From assembly GCF_050436995.1 (NCBI RefSeq), contig NC_134747.1, positions 5,091,501 to 5,155,500 of the forward strand: DNA of 64,000 bases, given 5' to 3'. This DNA is from Anticarsia gemmatalis. Lineage: Eukaryota > Arthropoda > Insecta > Lepidoptera > Erebidae. This document shows positions 60,201 through 64,000 of the stretch, in pieces (within the stretch, counting starts at the first letter, position 1; every line of letters starts with the position of its first letter). The notes beneath the pieces are model-generated. The model was not told where the DNA came from. It worked only from the letters and a program-made list of their open reading frames with translations, and did not search any database. The translations under genes were made by a program, and so were the position numbers.

Positions 60201-63025
60201 AGCTGCATCCGGTGAGACTGGAAGCCGACTCCAACATAGTTTGGAAAAAGGCTAAGCTGATATACTGTAGCGCGATTTCCTACGGTCGGTATCGAAAGTT
60301 TGACATTTAAAATATACTGCCATAATAGTTTCTATGACGCCCGTTAGAGGCGCTGAACAGATTTCCATATAAAACATGTTTCGATAGCTAGCCGGTTGTC
60401 GATACTCGATAGTTGTAGAGAATGAGACTACTGATTTCATCTTCCAGGCATAATTAATGTCTGATGATCTAGCTAACTCTGACGATTTTTAAAGTGTTAA
60501 GTTAAACTAAGTCAATTTACGCCTAGTGCAGGATTAGTGATAGATTTCAGCTTAAAAAAATACCACAACAATGTTTTTATACCTTTTTCGGATATACATT
60601 TTTTTTAAACTACAAGGCGTAGGTTTGTCTCGGACACGATAACATTTTTCTTAAAAATCCGGATGTACTGAGTCCTTGTCTTGCCGGTTCGGGTCCTTGT
60701 CCGGTAATAAGGACTTTCCTATAAAGATCAACTTGTTGGGTTAGAAAGTGTATGTAGTTTAACAAGTTCCCGGCATGTTAATGGGATTTATAAAACTTGT
60801 TTTTCTGGAATTAAGCAAACATTCCTTTTGACGTTTAGAAGCAAAATGCAATATAACATGCATAATGCGTCGTGTAGGCAAAACTATTGTAAACCTAGGC
60901 GTAGAAGTTGTATTTCGTACTTCTATTAAAGTTATTTTCAAAGTAAAATGTGATTAACATTTAGCTTAATACACTTTTTATCGCAATGTAAATTGGTAAA
61001 ATGGACATTTAACGGAATCAAAGCTAATATGATTACTTCCTACAAAGTACAATAAACTTAGCGAGAACATTGTCCTCTCACGTCGCCTCGCCTTATTGTC
61101 CAAGCATACCATAATCAGTTCACTGCCCCATCAAGGCCGACATAGCTAATAATATTTTTTACCATCGCTGCTAATCGGGCAGCACCTAAAAAATAATTTT
61201 AATGCTTTTGATAGAAAATAATGACTAAAGTAAACTAAAATACATTTAGTAAATTATGTACCTATATTTTATTTACGTTTTCTTATACACTGTACACACC
61301 AAATAGTTGTAAAACATAAAATGCAAGAAATAATTAACAACCGTCAGGTGGTTATTCACTGTTCAGTACCAAAATTCAAATATTAAACTTGTTAAAAAAA
61401 AACAACGTAGCTGTTGCTGTGTTATATAAACTTCAGTTATTATAATTTTGCCCGTACATAATATTTTTATTTTAACTTTAATGACCAATAATATCCAAAA
61501 AAGGATAAACCTGAGAAAGTGCATCATTTCTGCGTTTAAAAATACAAGTGTCATTGTCACTGTCAAGACTGTCAAGTGCCAAGTAAAGTAAATTGTCAAA
61601 CAAGAAATCGTTGATGTTTACAATACAACTCGAAGCGAAGCTTGGCGTTAGCGTTGTTTACGTGGAATATTAGAATTGTTATTGATAAGTTTTATCCTGG
61701 ACAATCAAGTGATATAGCGCAGTATTTCAATAGTTGTGATATTCCTACATAAAAGTTTCAATGATGCCATCTCATACAATGGACGAATTTACGTGAACCT
61801 ACTGTGTAAACATTTCCGTTGATTATATTGATTGTTTCGCTTGTAGATTTAGCAACATTCATAGACATTCCGCTTTTAAATTTGTGCACAGGCGTATCGA
61901 GTTACCCGACTATTTTCAGTGAGTAGGCGATATAAACAAGTAATGCAGTATTGGAGGTTAATCTTATCGTGGCAACGTTATACCGGTCGCGTATGAGTGT
62001 TATCACGAAAAACAGTTGGCGTTCAGTAGTACGTGGCAGTGACGTCTACTAAAGTAAACGAAGTCTAGAATAAAATAAAATAAATTATTTAAAAAAATGA
62101 GTGACCCTGACCCCGCTAAAGTTAAAAGTTCACATCGAGAAGAACATGCTCAGGTGGGTTTGTTTGAGTTTCGACTGTTTAATAAATAAATACCTACTAG
62201 TTTTTATATAAGAGGGAACAATATGCTATGTAAGTAGTTTCGGCTAACAAGATTTAAGGTACCCTATCTGGATTATCATTTTATCATAATCACTGATTTG
62301 TGTGTTGTTATTTATCTTCGTAATTTTATTATGTTGATAAACTATGACATAGTTTTACATTGCTTCAAAACATATTGGAGTTGGAGCATTCTTTTTAAGT
62401 TATTTAATCAGTATTTCTAGAAAAAAAAAAATCTAAAACCACTGAATTCTGAATAAGCTAATAGAATGTCAGAACCACTACCTAAATTTTGTATTAAAAA
62501 TTTCTAAATTGTGAACAGTTTTGACAAAAAATATACCTAATTAGACTTAGATTCTTTTTGAACGAATATTGGCAAACTTGAGATGTATAAACATATACTT
62601 ATTGATAAAAGTAAAATGGAATATTTAGAAATAAGATATTCAGTTAGGGCACTTGGTCTGTTTTACTATTTAATAATATAAAAAATATGTGGACCTGGAT
62701 TACAGTTTATATTTTAAAATATTTTTAAATTTTCCAGCCAATTAATTCTAGAAAATGATGTAGACAGTCTTTGGCTATTGTGATTAAAGTATAAAAAATG
62801 TGATAAATAATTTAGACATTGTTTTATCTTTTCAGGGCCCAACTAATGGTACCGGGGGTCCGCAACATTTTTATGGTACTGGGTATTATCATGTACCACC
62901 ACACATGCAGCAGCATTCCCCACCACCACCAGTCTACCAAAAAGATGAGAGGACTCAGCGACAGTACAACAAAATGAAGAGGAAACTGGCTAGCAGAAAT
63001 GACAACAATAGAAATAATGGCATTG
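57117..63025 (+). CDS. Probable FNDC3-like protein, N-terminal coding exons (gene continues beyond window)
   Basis: Three phase-compatible coding exons (57,117-57,285; 59,918-60,102; 62,836-63,025) encode about 181 residues. These are a Gly-rich start, a Tyr/Pro stretch (YYGEYYPPEQYYVPQEM), a His/Pro/Gln-rich tract, then YYHVPPHMQQHSPPPPV and the basic KDERTQRQYNKMKRKL. The layout, a low-complexity Pro/Tyr/His N-terminus ending in a charged DR/QR segment, fits the N-terminus of FNDC3A/B-type proteins: ER-membrane-anchored, multi-FN3 proteins. No FN3 domain falls inside the window, so the assignment is tentative; another low-complexity scaffold or RNA-binding protein is possible. The ATG at 57117 has G at -3 and +4. 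Confidence 0.55.
57286..59917 (+). other. Intron of the second gene
   Basis: 2.6 kb, AT-rich except for the CpG-rich block at 58,340-58,630. No repeat family recognised and no coding signal on either strand. Confidence 0.75.
58340..58630. promoter_or_regulatory. Intronic CpG-rich block, possible alternative promoter or enhancer
   Basis: GCGGTCGCGTTGCATCGCGA, TTTCCGCCGCGAGCGG, GGACGGCGGCGTCGATGTC and TGACGTGGCGCGCCGACCGC span nearly 300 bp in AT-rich DNA. A CRE-like TGACGTGG is present. ORFs crossing it are basic and unlike any family. Confidence 0.38.
59918..60102 (+). CDS. Second gene, coding exon 2 (His/Pro/Gln tract)
   Basis: GGMPVVTSGTMMPPMMQPVM then MRHYLVHTQPHPHHAP and repeated HHQPP units built of CAC/CAT/CCA codons. 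Phase 1 in, phase 0 out at TAT before GTAAGT. Confidence 0.78.
60139..60260 (+). mobile_element. LINE 3' end (CR1-like family common in moths)
   Basis: GATAGGCAGTCGCTCCATGT, ACACTGGTATTCAGCTGCAT and GAAGCCGACTCCAACATAGT then TTGGAAAAAGGCT form a block I recognise as the 3' end of abundant lepidopteran non-LTR elements. It lies just after the exon donor, so the transcript passes through it. Confidence 0.65.
60262..60450. repeat. Probable dispersed repeat
   Basis: GGTCGGTATCGAAAGTTTGA ... CCGGTTGTCGATACTCGATA then GTTGTAGAGAATGAG. The second part resembles a repeat I have seen in moth introns, and TATCGA/TCGATA motifs recur in it. The family is not certain. Confidence 0.4.
60451..61600 (+). 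other. Intron sequence with no recognised feature
   Basis: AT-rich; no exon, RNA gene or repeat I can name. Confidence 0.6.
61550..62096 (+). promoter_or_regulatory. Inferred internal promoter and 5' UTR of alternative transcript
   Basis: A cluster of TGTCA/GTCAAG motifs (TGTCATTGTCACTGTCAAGA, then CTGTCAAGTGCC) at 61,550-61,580 precedes a less AT-rich stretch and the alternative start exon. In-frame TAA codons lie just upstream of its ATG. The start site itself cannot be fixed by eye. Confidence 0.35.
62097..62153 (+). CDS. Second gene, alternative first coding exon
   Basis: MSDPDPAKVKSSHREEHAQ (19 codons) opens with AAAAAAATGA and ends in phase 0 at CAG before GTGGGT. The next exon (62,836) also begins in phase 0, giving HAQ joined to GPTNGTGG. 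There is no acceptor signal immediately upstream, which fits a first exon. This would give an isoform lacking the Gly/Tyr and His/Pro tracts. Confidence 0.6.
62836..63025 (+). CDS. Second gene, coding exon 3
   Basis: GPTNGTGGPQHFYGTGYYHV, then PPHMQQHSPPPPVYQK and DERTQRQYNKMKRKLASRND. Acceptor CTTTTCAG; leaves G before GTATGT at 63026. The charged helix-prone segment is the best family clue. Confidence 0.82.
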
Positions 63026-63044
63026 GTATGTAAAAACATATGTA

Positions 63045-63305
63045 TTATCACACCAGTTGTACCTAATGGTGTAGGCAGAGGTGTAAATACACCCATGTTT
63101 TGCCATTAGCAATGTTAGTTCCATGTAATTAAGGGTGAGCCGATTGCCATTTACCAGGCATGCAACTAATTTCCGGACTACTGTTGAGAAATTTTTTTAA
63201 TTGAATTAGGAAAGACCAAAATAGTACTTTACCCAACTTGGGAATCAAACCTGGGACCTTGTGTTTAGCTGTCGGATGCACTGACCATGCCAGAGAGACA
63301 GTATT
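63045..63305 (-). mobile_element. tRNA-derived SINE, minus strand
   Basis: On the minus strand it reads CTCTGGCATGGTCAGTGCAT then GGTCCCAGGTTTGATTCCCA (box B). It continues TCTCAACAGTAGTCCGGA and ATGGCAATCGGCTCACCC, with an end near CACCATTAGGTACAACTGG. This order is that of a common lepidopteran SINE. Nearly complete. Confidence 0.72.
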
Positions 63306-63462
63306 TAATGTTTTATTCAAAATAATTTAATCACATTAGTAGTAAATTTCTGTGGTGATACATTTTATTTATGTAAACTCGATTCATTCATGGTTTTTTG
63401 TCAACAAATAAGTGACTTACAAAAGCAAATTTTGAAAAATACATGAGCTTGTTGGCTAATAT

Positions 63463-64000
63463 ACAGGGTGTCCCAAAACTCAACGATAATCCGAGACAGG
63501 ATGAAAGGCCAAGTCATACCGGTTCTAGGAAAAATAAAAAAAAAATTCCATATCACTTAGTTCAGCAATAATAGACATTCTTCAAAAAAGTTGAAATTCC
63601 ACACCCTTGGTCGCATTTTTAAGTCCTGTGATCACCAATGTCACAATTTCGCTGCGTTTTTTTTAATTTCGTGATCTTTAATAAATATGCTATTAATCGT
63701 AAAACAAATTTATGCACAAAACATTGTTAATTTACTAAAAAAAGTTAAGTTTTAGTGAGTCATGGTTCACAAAAATATCGTTAGTTAACTTTGACGCTTC
63801 ATACTGAAAAAAAAATGTACTACACTACCCTTGGCAAGTTATGTCAAAAGTTGGCGCATTTAATCAAGATTACAAAATGGTGCAACACTTGCCACTTTTC
63901 TTGCCATTAAAAATGTTATTTTTATTTGAACGAAGCATGTCCTCACAGATGGATCGGACACAGTGGTTGAATTTTATGGCCCCCTCGTTCCCCCGATCTA
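63463..64000 (+). mobile_element. Decayed mariner/Tc1-like element, cut by window end
   Basis: Starts with ATACAGGGTGTCCCAAAACT, the classic terminal inverted repeat start. Near the edge it reads RWIGHSG, stop, ILWPPRSPDL, the transposase catalytic-domain block with the second Asp, broken by an in-frame TGA. Only about 470 nt of mainly non-coding DNA lies between the end and this block, so most of the transposase is deleted or decayed. Confidence 0.65.

Overview
This window is eukaryotic, AT-rich nuclear DNA with canonical GT-AG introns, almost certainly from a moth or butterfly (Lepidoptera). The evidence is the set of repeats: tRNA-derived SINE fragments with the usual lepidopteran core, a 5S-rRNA-like SINE, RTE/CR1-type LINE tails, short fold-back MITEs and a mariner-like end. 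The protein-coding exons also read as insect. There are two genes, both on the + strand.

Region 1 (1-20,040) is the 3' part of the TRRAP orthologue (Nipped-A in Drosophila), the giant pseudokinase scaffold of SAGA/NuA4-type histone acetyltransferase complexes. I resolve 32 phase-consistent exons from 311 to the stop at 19,718. They encode about 2,169 C-terminal residues: HEAT/TPR-like solenoid, FAT, PI3K-like pseudokinase and FATC, ending DPAWHPWL. The 5' half of the gene lies upstream of the window. Its introns hold small transposon relics. Intron 20 is remarkable: the last 102 nt of exon 20, its splice donor and 17 nt of intron are tandemly repeated with a 119-nt period. This gives 12 near-identical copies (10,708-12,150), each with an intact GTGAGT donor. 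Exon 28/29 hides a 75-nt, stop-free, multiple-of-three intron.

Region 2 (20,040-22,227) is intergenic DNA leading to a CpG-rich stretch (about 21,740-22,227) that ends in a good splice donor. I infer this is the promoter and noncoding first exon of the second gene.

Region 3 (22,228-57,030) is then a 34.8-kb first intron. It is AT-rich, with scattered CpG-rich patches, two hairpin elements, a candidate recursive splice site (34,294/34,295), a G-quadruplex motif and two exon-like segments of uncertain status. I see no confident protein-coding gene in it.

Region 4 (57,031-64,000) holds the first coding exons of the second gene: 57,117-57,285, 59,918-60,102 and 62,836-63,025. They encode a Gly/Tyr/Pro/His-rich N-terminus followed by a basic DERTQRQYNKMKRKL segment. 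This best fits the N-terminal region of an FNDC3-type (fibronectin type III domain-containing 3) protein, but the diagnostic FN3 domains lie beyond the window, so the name is tentative. An alternative first coding exon (62,097-62,153) splices in phase into the third coding exon and implies an internal promoter. The window ends in a SINE and a decayed mariner-like element.

The two genes are neighbours in tandem with no evident functional link.
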